Source: Sulfitobacter sp. DSM 110093
GTDB lineage: Bacteria; Pseudomonadota; Alphaproteobacteria; Rhodobacterales; Rhodobacteraceae
Direction: 5' to 3'
Assembly: GCF_022788715.1 (NCBI RefSeq)
Contig: NZ_CP085167.1
Coordinates: 2,555,001 to 2,619,000 of the forward strand
DNA length: 64,000 nucleotides
A program made the position numbers and the translations under genes. Below the pieces are notes generated by a model. The model did no database searches. It worked only from the letters and a program-made list of their open reading frames with translations, and was not told the DNA's origin. Below are positions 19,350 to 28,861 of this stretch, one piece after another; positions within the stretch are counted from its first letter, which is position 1; every line of letters starts with the position of its first letter.

Positions 19350-20639
19350 ATGACCCTCGATCCTGATCTGAAGTCCCGCATCCTTCAGGCTGTCGAAGAC
19401 GGATTTGCCGAACAGGTGAGCTTTACCCAACAGCTGGTGCAAACCCCTTCCCAACGCGGCCATGAACATGCGATCCAAGATCTGCTGTTCCGCAGTTTGC
19501 AAAGCCGTGGCTATGCGATGGACCGCTTCAAGATGGACCGCGCCGCGATTGAGGCGCACCCCGGCGGCTCGAAATACTCAGACGATCACTCTGACGCGCC
19601 CATCGTCGTGGGCATCCACCGCCCGCGCGATGAGACGGGCCGCTCGCTGATCCTGCAATCGCATCTGGACGTGGTGCCCGAAGGGCTGCACGAGATGTGG
19701 GATGATCCGCCCCTGTCGGCCAAGATCGACGGCGATTGGATGTATGGCCGCGGCGCGGGCGATATGAAGGCGGGTGCTGCGGCGAATATCTTTGCCCTAG
19801 ACGCGCTGCGCCGCATTGGGTTGCAACCGGCGGCCACCGTCTATGTTCAGTCCGTGGTGGAGGAAGAATCCACCGGCAACGGCGCATTGCAGACGTTCCT
19901 ACAGGGCTACACCGCCGATGCGGTCTTCATTCCCGAACCCGAAGAAGAGATGTTGGTGCGCGCCAATACCGGCGTCATCTGGTTTCAGGTGCAGGTGCGC
20001 GGCGTGCCAGTCCATGTACGCGAAATGGGCGAAGGGGCCAATGCGATCGACGCGGCCACGCGCGTGATGACCGCCTTGCGCGAGATGGAGGAGGACTGGA
20101 ACGCCGAGAAAGGCGAGCACCCGCATTTCGAAGACGAAGCCCATCCCATCAACCTCAACATCGGCAAGATCGAAGGCGGCGATTGGGCGTCATCGGTGCC
20201 GTCATGGTGCAACATCGATTGCCGCGTTTCCATCTATCCGGGCCGCAACGCCGAGGACGCCGCGCGGGAGATTACAGAGCGGGTCAAAGCCTTTGCCCAG
20301 ACCGACAGCTTCTTGTCCAACAACCCACCGAAAGTGGTCTTCAACGGCTTCCACGCCGAAGGCTACGTGCTGGAGCCGGGCAGCGACGCCGAAGCCGTGC
20401 TGGAACGCGCCCACGAACACGCCATCGGCGCACCACTGCAATCCTTCATGACGGCGGGCTACCTCGATACGCGGGTCTATGCGTTGTACAACAAGATCCC
20501 CGCGCTCTGCTACGGGCCGAAATCACGCAACATCCACGGGACCAATGAATCCGTCAGCCTCAGTTCGGTAAAAAAGGTCACCCAAGCCATGGCGCTTTTC
20601 ATTGCGGAATGGTGCGGAACCGAGGATATCGCCCCATGA
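19350..20639 (+). CDS. M20-family deacylase (ArgE/DapE-like)
   Basis: A 429-residue M20 metallohydrolase starting at 19350 (GAAAGGA upstream). The di-zinc site is visible: His105 and Asp107 (SHLDVV), Asp138 (GAGDMKAG), the Glu pair 171-172 (VVEEES), Glu in PEPEEEM and His in NIHGTNESV. A lid domain occupies roughly residues 200-320. Family members remove N-acyl groups from amino acids or peptides. Together with the HDAC-fold enzyme the operon carries two deacylating hydrolases. Its stop overlaps the next start as ATGA. Confidence 0.9.
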   Translation: MTLDPDLKSRILQAVEDGFAEQVSFTQQLVQTPSQRGHEHAIQDLLFRSLQSRGYAMDRFKMDRAAIEAHPGGSKYSDDHSDAPIVVGIHRPRDETGRSLILQSHLDVVPEGLHEMWDDPPLSAKIDGDWMYGRGAGDMKAGAAANIFALDALRRIGLQPAATVYVQSVVEEESTGNGALQTFLQGYTADAVFIPEPEEEMLVRANTGVIWFQVQVRGVPVHVREMGEGANAIDAATRVMTALREMEEDWNAEKGEHPHFEDEAHPINLNIGKIEGGDWASSVPSWCNIDCRVSIYPGRNAEDAAREITERVKAFAQTDSFLSNNPPKVVFNGFHAEGYVLEPGSDAEAVLERAHEHAIGAPLQSFMTAGYLDTRVYALYNKIPALCYGPKSRNIHGTNESVSLSSVKKVTQAMALFIAEWCGTEDIAP

Positions 20640-21748
20640 GCAATGTCGCACTAACGCCGCAAGGCGGGCTACCGCCATTCCTGAGCGGGGCTCTGGCGGA
20701 AGGGGGCGATGCCAAGGCCGACCTTCTGGCCCAAGACCCACCTGCATTTGATGCAGACCGCGCGGCTGAGGTCGCCTTGCAACGCTATGGCGTGTCGGGA
20801 AAGATCAAAACGCTTGCGGCGGAAAAGGATGCCAATTTTCTGATCACCCTGCCCACGGGCGAAGAGGCGCTGCTGAAAATCACCAATGCAGCTGAAGGGC
20901 GCGCGGTGACCGACATGCAGACCGCCGCGCTGATGCATCTTGCCGCAGCCGACCCTGACCTGCCCGTGCCCCGCATCTGCGCCAGTCTAACCGGCAAAGC
21001 GGCCGAAGTTGCCACGGCGGCTGACGGTCAGATCCATGTCGTGCGCCTGATGACCTTCCTCGGTGGGACGATCCTTAGCCACGCGACACCCCAGCCCGGC
21101 CTCTACCGCGCCTTGGGTGATTTTCACGCGCGGGTCACCCTTGGGCTGCGCGGGTTCTTTCACCCCGCGGGCGGGCATTTCCTACAATGGGACATCAAAC
21201 AGGCGGGCCATCTGCGCCCCCTTTTGAAGGATGTACAAGACCGCGACCTGCGTGCCCAGTTGGGGCGCAGCCTAGACCATTTCGACGCGGAGATCGCGCC
21301 CCGGCTCCCCCTGCTTCGGGCACAGGTTGTTCATAACGACTTCAATCCGCACAATATTCTGGTCGATGGGCCAGAGGCCCAGCATCCCGTCGGGCTGATT
21401 GATTTCGGCGACACGGTGCATACGCCGCTGGCTTGCGATTTGGCAGTGGCGTGTTCCTATCAGATCGGCCAAGGCCCCGACCCGCTGCACGCCGTCAGCG
21501 AGATGATCGCGGGCTATGCCAAACGGCTGCCGCTGGAACCGGAAGAGATCGCGCTGTTACCCGGCCTGATCCGTCTGCGCCACGCCACGACACTGGCCAT
21601 CGGCGCCTCCCGCGCGCGGCGCTATCCCGAGAATGCCGCCTATATCCTGCGCAACGCCGCCGCCACGCTGCGCGGGCTGGCAGCGCTCGACCAAATTGGC
21701 GACGCCGCCGCGATCGAAACCCTGCAGCGTGCTGCGGGAACGGAGTGA
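20636..21748 (+). CDS. APH-family small-molecule kinase (hydroxylysine-kinase-like)
   Basis: A 370-residue aminoglycoside-phosphotransferase-fold kinase. The catalytic loop HNDFNPHN (233-240, Asp235) and metal-binding DFGD (256-259) are present, so it should be active. The start at 20636 overlaps the previous stop as ATGA. It is immediately followed by a class III PLP enzyme. The same pairing (kinase plus phospho-lyase of the AGXT2L type) degrades 5-hydroxylysine in animals and related amino alcohols in bacteria. I infer that it phosphorylates a hydroxy-amine or hydroxy-amino acid. An antibiotic-resistance role is unlikely in this operon. Confidence 0.82.
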   Translation: MSNVALTPQGGLPPFLSGALAEGGDAKADLLAQDPPAFDADRAAEVALQRYGVSGKIKTLAAEKDANFLITLPTGEEALLKITNAAEGRAVTDMQTAALMHLAAADPDLPVPRICASLTGKAAEVATAADGQIHVVRLMTFLGGTILSHATPQPGLYRALGDFHARVTLGLRGFFHPAGGHFLQWDIKQAGHLRPLLKDVQDRDLRAQLGRSLDHFDAEIAPRLPLLRAQVVHNDFNPHNILVDGPEAQHPVGLIDFGDTVHTPLACDLAVACSYQIGQGPDPLHAVSEMIAGYAKRLPLEPEEIALLPGLIRLRHATTLAIGASRARRYPENAAYILRNAAATLRGLAALDQIGDAAAIETLQRAAGTE

Positions 21749-21752
21749 TCCC

Positions 21753-23084
21753 ATGACCATGATCAACGCCTATGACAGCGCCCAAGCGGATGCCTTGACG
21801 GCAGCCGACCGCAACCTGATCGACCGCCGCGCCAAGGCGCTTGGCCCTGCTTACCGGCTGTTCTACGATCAACCGCTGCACATCCAGCGCAGCGAAGGCG
21901 TTTGGCTGTGGGACAAGGACGGGCGCAAATACCTTGATGCCTATAACAACGTGGCCTCGGTCGGTCATTGTCATCCGCGCGTGGTCGAGGCGATCACCCG
22001 CCAATTGGGCGTGCTCAACACTCACACCCGCTATCTACATGAAAACGTGGTGACTTACGCCGAACGGCTGCTCGCCACGATGCCCGACACACTCGGCCAT
22101 GTCATGTTCACCTGCACCGGGTCCGAGGCGAATGACATCGCCCTGCGCATCGCCCGCAGCTATACCCGGCGCGAAGGCGTGATCGTCACCCGGCTTGCCT
22201 ATCACGGGCTGACCGAAGCGGTGGCCGAACTGTCCCCGTCCTTGGGCGATTTCACCCCGCGCAGCCCGCGCATCCGGCTGATCGACGCGCCTGACACGCT
22301 GCGCATCCCGGCAGCCGAGCAAGGCGCCAAACTCGCCGCCGATTTGGCCCAAGCGATTGCCGAGATGCGCGCCGATGGGATCGAGCCTGCGGCCTTCATT
22401 GTCGACACCATCTTCTCCAGTGACGGGCTGCACCCTGATCCGGCGGGATTCCTGCAGCCGGCGGTCGACCTGATCCGCGCCGAAGGCGGTCTTTTTATCG
22501 CGGACGAAGTGCAACCCGGCTTTGCCCGCACCGGCGACGCCTTCTGGGGGTTTCAGCGCCACGGGCTGGTGCCTGACATGGTCACGATGGGCAAGCCGAT
22601 GGGCAATGGTTTCCCCCTCTCCGGCACCGCGATGCGCCCGGAACTGGTTCAAGAGTTCGGCGAAAAAGCGCGGTATTTCAACACCTTTGGCGGCAACCCG
22701 GTGGCCGCGGCGGCGGGTATGGCGGTGCTTGACGTGATCGCGGATGAAGGGTTGCAGCGCAATGCCGCCAAGGTCGGCGGGTTCCTGAAAGACGGGCTGA
22801 ATGACATCGGAGGGCGTTACCCCAAGATCGGCCATGTGCGCGGTGCCGGGCTGTTTCTGGCGGTCGAATGCGTTACCTCGTGCGAGACCAACGAAGCTGA
22901 CTCCGCCTGCGCGAAGTTCGTGGTGAACCACCTGCGTAAGAACGGTGTTCTAATCAGCGCCACGGGACCGGGTGCGAACATCTTAAAAATCCGTCCGCCG
23001 CTTGTGTTGCAACAGACAGAAGCACAGCTGTTTCTTGATGCCCTAGAGGTCGCTTTTGCTGCAGCGGAGGCCGAAGGCGTTTAG
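21753..23084 (+). CDS. Class III PLP enzyme, aminotransferase / AGXT2L-type phospho-lyase
   Basis: A 443-residue fold-type I PLP enzyme from the ATG at 21753 (GGAG ribosome site). Key residues are the Schiff-base Lys281 in [12 protein letters not shown] 251-254 and GSEAND near 123-128. The N-terminal stretch [15 protein letters not shown] followed by NTHTRYLHE is characteristic of the alanine-glyoxylate aminotransferase 2-like group that includes ethanolamine-phosphate and phosphohydroxylysine phospho-lyases. The adjacent kinase supports lyase rather than transaminase chemistry, but the sequence alone does not decide. Last gene of the operon, convergent with the second Dpp-type importer. Confidence 0.88.
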   Translation: MTMINAYDSAQADALTAADRNLIDRRAKALGPAYRLFYDQPLHIQRSEGVWLWDKDGRKYLDAYNNVASVGHCHPRVVEAITRQLGVLNTHTRYLHENVVTYAERLLATMPDTLGHVMFTCTGSEANDIALRIARSYTRREGVIVTRLAYHGLTEAVAELSPSLGDFTPRSPRIRLIDAPDTLRIPAAEQGAKLAADLAQAIAEMRADGIEPAAFIVDTIFSSDGLHPDPAGFLQPAVDLIRAEGGLFIADEVQPGFARTGDAFWGFQRHGLVPDMVTMGKPMGNGFPLSGTAMRPELVQEFGEKARYFNTFGGNPVAAAAGMAVLDVIADEGLQRNAAKVGGFLKDGLNDIGGRYPKIGHVRGAGLFLAVECVTSCETNEADSACAKFVVNHLRKNGVLISATGPGANILKIRPPLVLQQTEAQLFLDALEVAFAAAEAEGV

Positions 23085-23103
23085 CGCCAATCGACTTGGC
23101 CCT

Positions 23104-24720
23104 TCACAGCGCCTCGCGCAGTTCACGCGCCCCCTCACGGGCATTGGTAAGCCACTCTGGGTCCATCTGCGGGACCGAAGCTAACAGACGTTTGGTGTAA
23201 TCCTGCTGTGGCGCGCCGAAGATCTCATCGCGCCCGCCTTGTTCAACAATCTGGCCGTTCTTCAGGACAATCACCTTATGGGCAATCGCCTCAACCGTGG
23301 CCAAGTCATGGGTGATGAACATGAAAGTCAGGTTCAACTCGGTCTGCAAACGGACCAATAGGCGCAGGATACCTTCGGCCACCAGTTGGTCCAGCGCGCT
23401 GGTCACCTCATCGCAGATGATGAATTCAGGCTCGGCTGCGAGTGCGCGGGCGATGCCCACACGCTGCTTCTGCCCACCCGAGAGTTCGCTGGGTTTGCGG
23501 TCAAGGAAGGCGCGGTCGAGGTCGACCAAATCCATCAACTCTTCGACCCGCGCTTGCAACGCACGTCCCTTGCGCCCCGTGAATTTGCGTACCGGACGGG
23601 CCAAAATCTCGCGGATACGGTGCCTTGGGTTCAGCGAGGTGTCCGCCGATTGATAGATCATCTGAATGTTGCGCAGCGTTTCGGGGTCGCGCTTGGCCAG
23701 CCGTGGCTCCAGCGGGGCGTCATCCCAGAAAAACTGCCCTTCTGTTGGGGGCAGCAGGCCCGCAATCACCCGCGCAAGGGTGGATTTACCCGATCCACTT
23801 TCGCCCACCACTGCCGTGGTCTCGCCGCGCGGAAAAGTAAAGTTCAGGTCGGCCAGCACCGTCATCGGGCCATAAGCGGCCGATACCCCCTCGCAGCGGA
23901 TCAGCGATGGCGCGGTGCCCAACTCGGCGTCAGGGCGGCGGAAGGACCGCACAGCCCAGAGAGAGCGTGTGTAGTCGTCCTGTGGGGCGTCGAGCATCGT
24001 TTTAGTGGGCGCGGTTTCAACCTCTTCACCGTCTTTCATTACGCAGATGCGGTCGGCCATCTGACTTACCACCGCAAGGTCATGGGTGATGTAGATCGCC
24101 GCACTATTATATTGCTCTACAATGTCTCGAATGGCCCCCAACACTTCGATCTGGGTGGTCACATCCAGCGCAGTAGTCGGCTCGTCAAAGATGATCAGGT
24201 CGGGGCGGCAGGCCATGGCCATCGCTGTCATCGCCCGCTGCAACTGGCCGCCCGACACTTGGTGCGGATAGCGAAAGCCGATCTCTTCGGGGTTGGGCAG
24301 TTGCATCTGACGGTAGAGGGCGACAGCGTCTTGCGCGGCGGCGTCGCGTGTCGAGACGCCGTGCAGTCGCGGCGCTTCGGTATATTGGTCAATCAGCGTC
24401 TTGGCGGGGTTAAAACTGGCCGCGGCGGACTGCGCGACATAGGCGATGCGCTTGCCATGCAACCGGCGCAGTTGCCCGCGCCCCATGCCGATCAATTCCG
24501 TCCCGTCGAATTCGACGCTGCCCCCGGTGAACCTGACGCCGTCGCGGACATAGCCCATCGCCGCCAACCCGGCCGAGCTTTTGCCCGCGCCGCTTTCACC
24601 GACAAGGCCCAGCACCTCACCGCGGTCCAATTCCAGATCAAGCCCTTTGAGGATGACCGTTGGCTGCGCCCTGTCCCCTGCTTCAAGCCGGAGACCGCGA
24701 ATGTTCAGTAGATTTCCCAT
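23104..24720 (-). CDS. Second Dpp/Opp-type ABC transporter, fused double ATP-binding protein
   Basis: A 538-residue tandem ATPase: domain 1 (about 1-255) has [18 protein letters not shown] and [11 protein letters not shown]; domain 2 (about 265-530) has [18 protein letters not shown] and [11 protein letters not shown]. It is the last gene of the operon (binding protein, DppB, DppC, ATPase). It is distinct in sequence from the first importer's ATPase, so the two systems are not a recent duplication. Confidence 0.94.
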   Translation of the reverse strand: MGNLLNIRGLRLEAGDRAQPTVILKGLDLELDRGEVLGLVGESGAGKSSAGLAAMGYVRDGVRFTGGSVEFDGTELIGMGRGQLRRLHGKRIAYVAQSAAASFNPAKTLIDQYTEAPRLHGVSTRDAAAQDAVALYRQMQLPNPEEIGFRYPHQVSGGQLQRAMTAMAMACRPDLIIFDEPTTALDVTTQIEVLGAIRDIVEQYNSAAIYITHDLAVVSQMADRICVMKDGEEVETAPTKTMLDAPQDDYTRSLWAVRSFRRPDAELGTAPSLIRCEGVSAAYGPMTVLADLNFTFPRGETTAVVGESGSGKSTLARVIAGLLPPTEGQFFWDDAPLEPRLAKRDPETLRNIQMIYQSADTSLNPRHRIREILARPVRKFTGRKGRALQARVEELMDLVDLDRAFLDRKPSELSGGQKQRVGIARALAAEPEFIICDEVTSALDQLVAEGILRLLVRLQTELNLTFMFITHDLATVEAIAHKVIVLKNGQIVEQGGRDEIFGAPQQDYTKRLLASVPQMDPEWLTNAREGARELREAL

Positions 24721-24738
24721 ATGCTTGGCCCTGCTCGA

Positions 24739-25557
24739 TTAACTTTTCAATCCGCTGGCGCGGTGCAGCATCCAATCGACGATCAGATTGATCGCGACGG
24801 TCAGCAATGCGATGGCAGCGGCCGGAATGAGCGGGGTAATATCCCCGAAACTGATCAACGTCGCATTCTCTTTCACCATCGACCCCCAGTCTGCCGTGGG
24901 CGGCTGGATGCCAATGCCAAGAAAGGACAGCGCCGCGATAAAGAGGAACACAAAACAAAAGCGCACCCCAAACTCGGCGATCAAGGTCGACCAGATGTTG
25001 GGCAAAATTTCGCGGCGTAGCAGCCATGGTGTGCGCTCTCCGCGCAGCCTTGCGGCTTCGACGAAATCAAGGCCGACCACATTCATCGCCGCAGCCCGCG
25101 ACAGCCGGTAGACCGGCGCCACATAGATCACCGCGATCACCCCGACCATATTGGGAATCGATGGGCCGACGATGGCCAAGAGCATTAGCGCTAGGATCAG
25201 CGGCGGCACGGCCATCAGCACATCGACCAAGCGCGACAGGACTTCGTCCAGCCAGCCGCCTTTGAGCGCGGCCAGCATCCCCAGCGTCGACCCGACCGAA
25301 AAGGAAATAGCCGTGGTCAGCAGCGCCAGCCCGACCGTATTGCGCGCCCCAAAGATCATACGCGACAGCATATCCCGACCCAGATTGTCGGTGCCCAACG
25401 GATGCGCGGCGCTCCATGGCAGATAGGCATCGCCCACCACCTGAGTCTCGCCGTAGGGCGCGACGATGGGCGCGAATACCCCCGTAAAGGCGACGATGGC
25501 CAGCACCACCATCCCAAAGATCGCCGAGGGGGGCGCGGATTTCAGCAAAGATTTCAT
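24739..25557 (-). CDS. Dpp/Opp-type ABC permease, DppC family (second importer)
   Basis: A 272-residue permease with the DppC mark GTDNLGRDMLSRMIFGARNT and the coupling region FVEAARLRGERTPWLLRREILPN. About six hydrophobic helices are seen. It starts 2 bases after the DppB-type stop and ends 18 bases before the ATPase start. Confidence 0.93.
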   Translation of the reverse strand: MKSLLKSAPPSAIFGMVVLAIVAFTGVFAPIVAPYGETQVVGDAYLPWSAAHPLGTDNLGRDMLSRMIFGARNTVGLALLTTAISFSVGSTLGMLAALKGGWLDEVLSRLVDVLMAVPPLILALMLLAIVGPSIPNMVGVIAVIYVAPVYRLSRAAAMNVVGLDFVEAARLRGERTPWLLRREILPNIWSTLIAEFGVRFCFVFLFIAALSFLGIGIQPPTADWGSMVKENATLISFGDITPLIPAAAIALLTVAINLIVDWMLHRASGLKS

Positions 25558-25559
25558 CG

Positions 25560-26516
25560 TTATCTCCCGTGCCGCAGACGCGGGTTCGACATGATCGAGA
25601 TGATGTCGGCCAAAACGTTGAGCGTGATATAAACAGCGGCAAAGAACAGCCCCACCGCCTGCACCACCGGGAAATCCCGGCTGGAGACCGCATCCACCAA
25701 CAACTGCCCAAGACCGGGGTAGGAAAAGACGACCTCTACCACCACCACGCCGACCACCAGATAGGCAAGGTTCAGCGCCACGACGTTGACGATCGGCGCC
25801 AATGCATTGGGCAGCGCGTGCTGCACGATAATGCGCCAGCGCGGCACACCTTTAAGGCGCGCCATCTCGATATAGGGCGAGGCCAGCACGTTGATGATGG
25901 CCGCTCGCGTCATCCGCATCATATGCGCCACCACCACCAGAATAAGCGTCAGCGCAGGCAGGAAACTGCGGTAAAGCGCGTCCCACAGCCCCGTGGCGCT
26001 GTCGATCCGTGCCAGCGTCGGAAAGACGCCGGCCTTGATCGACAGAAACAGGATCAGAACATAGCCCACGAAAAATTCGGGCATGGAGATCGCGGAAAGC
26101 GCGGTCAGGTTGACGCCACGGTCAAACAGCGTGTTGCGCCACAGCGCCGCCAGAAGCCCAAGGATCACTGCCAGCGGAGCGGCGATGACGGCGGCATAGG
26201 TGGCCAGAAACATGGTATTGGCAAGCCGCGGCCCCAAAAGCTCGGACACTTCGCGCCCCGAGGCCAGCGAGGTGCCAAAATCACCTTGCAGCACGCCGCC
26301 GAGCCAATCGAAATACCGAAGATGCGCGGGCTGATCGAGGCCCAATTCGGCGCGGAATGCCGCAAGGGTGGACTCGGTCGCGGATTGGCCAAGGATCTGC
26401 TGCGCCAGATCGCCGGGCAAGAGTTCGATGCCAACGAACATGAGGGCGGATACGACAAAGAGGGTCAGAATGCCGAGGGACACTCGGCCGATAACAAGCT
26501 TCTGAAGCCGGGACAT
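25560..26516 (-). CDS. Dpp/Opp-type ABC permease, DppB family (second importer)
   Basis: A 318-residue permease. The N-terminal membrane helix is followed by IELLPGDLAQQILG, and the coupling loop YIEMARLKGVPRWRIIVQHALPN is typical of the family. It is separated from the binding-protein gene by about 80 bases that contain two inverted repeats. Confidence 0.93.
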   Translation of the reverse strand: MSRLQKLVIGRVSLGILTLFVVSALMFVGIELLPGDLAQQILGQSATESTLAAFRAELGLDQPAHLRYFDWLGGVLQGDFGTSLASGREVSELLGPRLANTMFLATYAAVIAAPLAVILGLLAALWRNTLFDRGVNLTALSAISMPEFFVGYVLILFLSIKAGVFPTLARIDSATGLWDALYRSFLPALTLILVVVAHMMRMTRAAIINVLASPYIEMARLKGVPRWRIIVQHALPNALAPIVNVVALNLAYLVVGVVVVEVVFSYPGLGQLLVDAVSSRDFPVVQAVGLFFAAVYITLNVLADIISIMSNPRLRHGR

Positions 26517-26531
26517 TTTAAGGTTTTCTCC

Positions 26532-26584
26532 GGCCCGGATCGGGCCATTGGTGCGGGAAACGGACGGCCCCTTGGGGCCGCCCG
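26532..26584 (-). promoter_or_regulatory. Tandem intercistronic hairpins between the second Dpp-type binding protein and DppB
   Basis: Two inverted repeats lie just after the binding-protein stop (26599). The first in the transcript is an 11-bp stem, CGGGCGGCCCC with GGGGCCGTCCG (one G-U pair), loop AA (26561-26584). The second is GGCCCG/CGGGCC with a 3-base loop (26532-26546). The first would be very stable and could block 3' exonucleases or cause partial termination before the permease genes. Confidence 0.6.
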
Positions 26585-26598
26585 GAAGAGGCTGTGGC

Positions 26599-28170
26599 TT
26601 AGGACATCCACCAGCGTTCGATGAAGCGCTGGCTGTCGAGATCCCACATCTCGGACACTTCCTCGGGCATCTGAACGCTTTCGCTCATGGCCGAGACATA
26701 TTGACCAAAGGCCGGGATCAGCGCGCCGCCCTGCTCTTTCACGATCTTCTGCATCTCGCCGTACATCTCGGCGCGGCGGGTCTGGTCCAGCTCAGGCCGC
26801 GCTTGCAACAGCAGCTCATTGAAACGCTCGTTGTCCCATTTGGTCTCGTTCCACTCCGCATCGGCGGCATAGCCGGTCGAGAACATCAAGTCCGGCGTCG
26901 GACGGCCACCCCAATAGGAGCAGCAGAAGGGCTTTTGCAGCCAGACATTCGACCAATAGCCATCATCCGGCTCACGCTTCACGTCGATGTTCAGCCCCGC
27001 AGGCCGCGCGTTTTCGGCAAAAAGAACCGAAGCATCCACCGCCCCGTTAAAGGCCGCATCCGAGGTGGACAGCGTCACATCAAGGCTTTCAAGCCCCGCC
27101 TGTTTCAGATGGTACTTCGCCCGCTCCGGATCATAGGTGATCTGCTCAAGGTCGTCGTTGTAATAGGGCATAGAGCGCGAGATCGGTTGGTCATTGCCCA
27201 CGGTGCCATAGCCGCGCAGAACCTTCTCAATCATGTCTTCGCGGTTGATGCCGTATTTCAGCGCCATGCGCACGTTCATGTCATCGAACGGGGCCGTGTT
27301 GGTCTGCATCGGCATGATGTAATGCAACGTGCCGTCTTGGGTGTGGATTTTCACATTGGGCGCGCGGCCCAGCAGGTTGATCGTCTTGAGGTCTGGCCGG
27401 TCGATAAGGTCTACTTCCCCTGTCATCAGCGCGTTCATCCGGGCAGCCGGATCGCCGACTTTCAGGATCACCACCTTGTCGAAATGCGCGCGGCCCTCTT
27501 TCCAGTAGTCATCGCGGCGCGTCAGTTCGACCCGCACGCCCGGCTCGAAAACGTCGATCACATAGCCGCCGGTGCCGATGCGACTGTTGGGATCGATCGT
27601 CCCATCGCCGGTGTCTTGGCGAATGCCGAGGTGGTAGTCGTTGAAGATGAACGGGAAATCCGCGTTCCCAGCGGCCAGTTCAAACACCACGACCTTGTCG
27701 CCATCGGCGCGGATGTCGGTGATCTGCTCAAGCAGCGGTTTGATACCGGATTTGGACTCGGGCCCCATGTGGTGGCGGATCGAGGCGATCACGTCATTCG
27801 CCGTCGCCGTTTTGCCGTCCGAGAATTGCGCGTTGTCGCGCAGGCGGAAAGTCCATGTGGCGGCATCGCTGCTGGCCTCAAAGCTTTCCGCGAGGTCAGG
27901 CTGTGCGGTGCCATCGGGGGCAATTTCCGTCAGAGTGTTAAAGACCGCATAACCGCTGGCGAACATAAAATCGTTGTTGAATGTCGCGGGATCAAGGCTG
28001 TCCGAAGTCGACCCTTGGGTGAAGCCAACCCGCAACGTGCCGCCCTTTTTGGGCTGCGCCTGCGCGAAAGCGCCGTGCGGCAGGATCAGCCCTGCACCGA
28101 CGGCAGCCGCACTCCCGGCAAGAAAGCCGCGGCGGTTTGGTCCGGCGTTGGGTTTTGTAAAATTGGTCAT
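26599..28170 (-). CDS. Peptide-type (family 5) ABC substrate-binding protein with Tat-like leader
   Basis: A 523-residue binding protein. The N-terminus carries RRGFLAG (residues 13-19) and a hydrophobic stretch ending near GAFAQAQ, so export is probably Tat-dependent. Family-5 marks are KKGGTLRVGFTQG, WTFRLRDNAQFSDGKTATAN and DMNVRMALKYGINRED. It is the first gene of the second Dpp/Opp-type operon. Ligand unknown; the neighbouring deacylase/kinase operon makes an acylated amine or peptide-like compound plausible. Confidence 0.92.
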   Translation of the reverse strand: MTNFTKPNAGPNRRGFLAGSAAAVGAGLILPHGAFAQAQPKKGGTLRVGFTQGSTSDSLDPATFNNDFMFASGYAVFNTLTEIAPDGTAQPDLAESFEASSDAATWTFRLRDNAQFSDGKTATANDVIASIRHHMGPESKSGIKPLLEQITDIRADGDKVVVFELAAGNADFPFIFNDYHLGIRQDTGDGTIDPNSRIGTGGYVIDVFEPGVRVELTRRDDYWKEGRAHFDKVVILKVGDPAARMNALMTGEVDLIDRPDLKTINLLGRAPNVKIHTQDGTLHYIMPMQTNTAPFDDMNVRMALKYGINREDMIEKVLRGYGTVGNDQPISRSMPYYNDDLEQITYDPERAKYHLKQAGLESLDVTLSTSDAAFNGAVDASVLFAENARPAGLNIDVKREPDDGYWSNVWLQKPFCCSYWGGRPTPDLMFSTGYAADAEWNETKWDNERFNELLLQARPELDQTRRAEMYGEMQKIVKEQGGALIPAFGQYVSAMSESVQMPEEVSEMWDLDSQRFIERWWMS

Positions 28171-28861
28171 CGTATCCCCCTTGAGTTATTTTCTTTGGTC
28201 AAACGCTCTTTCTGAGCGCCCAGAATAATTTTGCGGTCGCGCGGCGATCCATCTCGCCTTCGCGTCTGCATAGGCGTGACATCTCGGCCCGCCATCGTAG
28301 TCTAAACGCGACGGCTGCAAACAGCAGCGCGCATTTGTCCGCCAAGCGATCATTCACGGTCATTCACCCCGCTCATATGATCTGTGCCATAGGCATAGCC
28401 CGTTCTTTGGCTGGGGTATAGATGCCTGAACGGAGTGGTGCCAACTTACGCTACGGCGGATGGGGTTTTCGGCGCAATATCAAGTCGTTAATTGCCCTGC
28501 AAAGATGACCCCGCTGCCTACGCTCACGCGTCTTTCCTCCAAATTGCGTAACGCGCAGCACTCTCGGCACTGTGGCCTGCAAGCGCCCGATTGGATCATC
28601 TGTCAGATATGGTTTCCATCCGCTCAATCTCCCCCCTTCCCCCCCTCAGTCAATCCGATGAAGAACAGAAATAAGGCCAGATGCCTGCAGAGCACTGCGA
28701 GATACTTACGCCAAATTTAGAGAGTGGGCCGCTTTGCCCTGCAACCCTCAACGACAAGGGCAGCATTTACGGATAGTGGACGGCATGAGCTTTCGGTTTT
28801 TTGGTGACCTAGGCAACGTCTATGCGTAGAGATCAGGTTGTAGCCGCCCGCCGAACCGATC
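28171..28861. other. 690-bp intergenic region, no gene recognised
   Basis: It holds the upstream region of the second Dpp-type operon on the left and of rsgA on the right. Short open frames exist on both strands (28460-28720 plus, 28717-28938 minus), but neither has a convincing ribosome site or recognisable composition. I see no strong hairpin, tRNA or repeat here. Confidence 0.5.

Noticed and set aside
20636..21748. The APH-fold kinase as an antibiotic-resistance gene
   Set aside because: It is translationally coupled inside a catabolic operon and next to a class III PLP enzyme, a pairing known for hydroxy-amine breakdown.
23386..24711. A 441-codon plus-strand open frame opposite the second double ATPase gene
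   Set aside because: Same reasoning: antisense to clear Walker and signature motifs, with biased composition and no ribosome site.
26548..28215. A 555-codon plus-strand open frame opposite the second Dpp-type binding-protein gene
   Set aside because: It is antisense to a gene with a Tat leader and family-5 binding-protein motifs. The product is His/Arg/Gly-rich without a recognisable fold, as expected of high-GC antisense frames.
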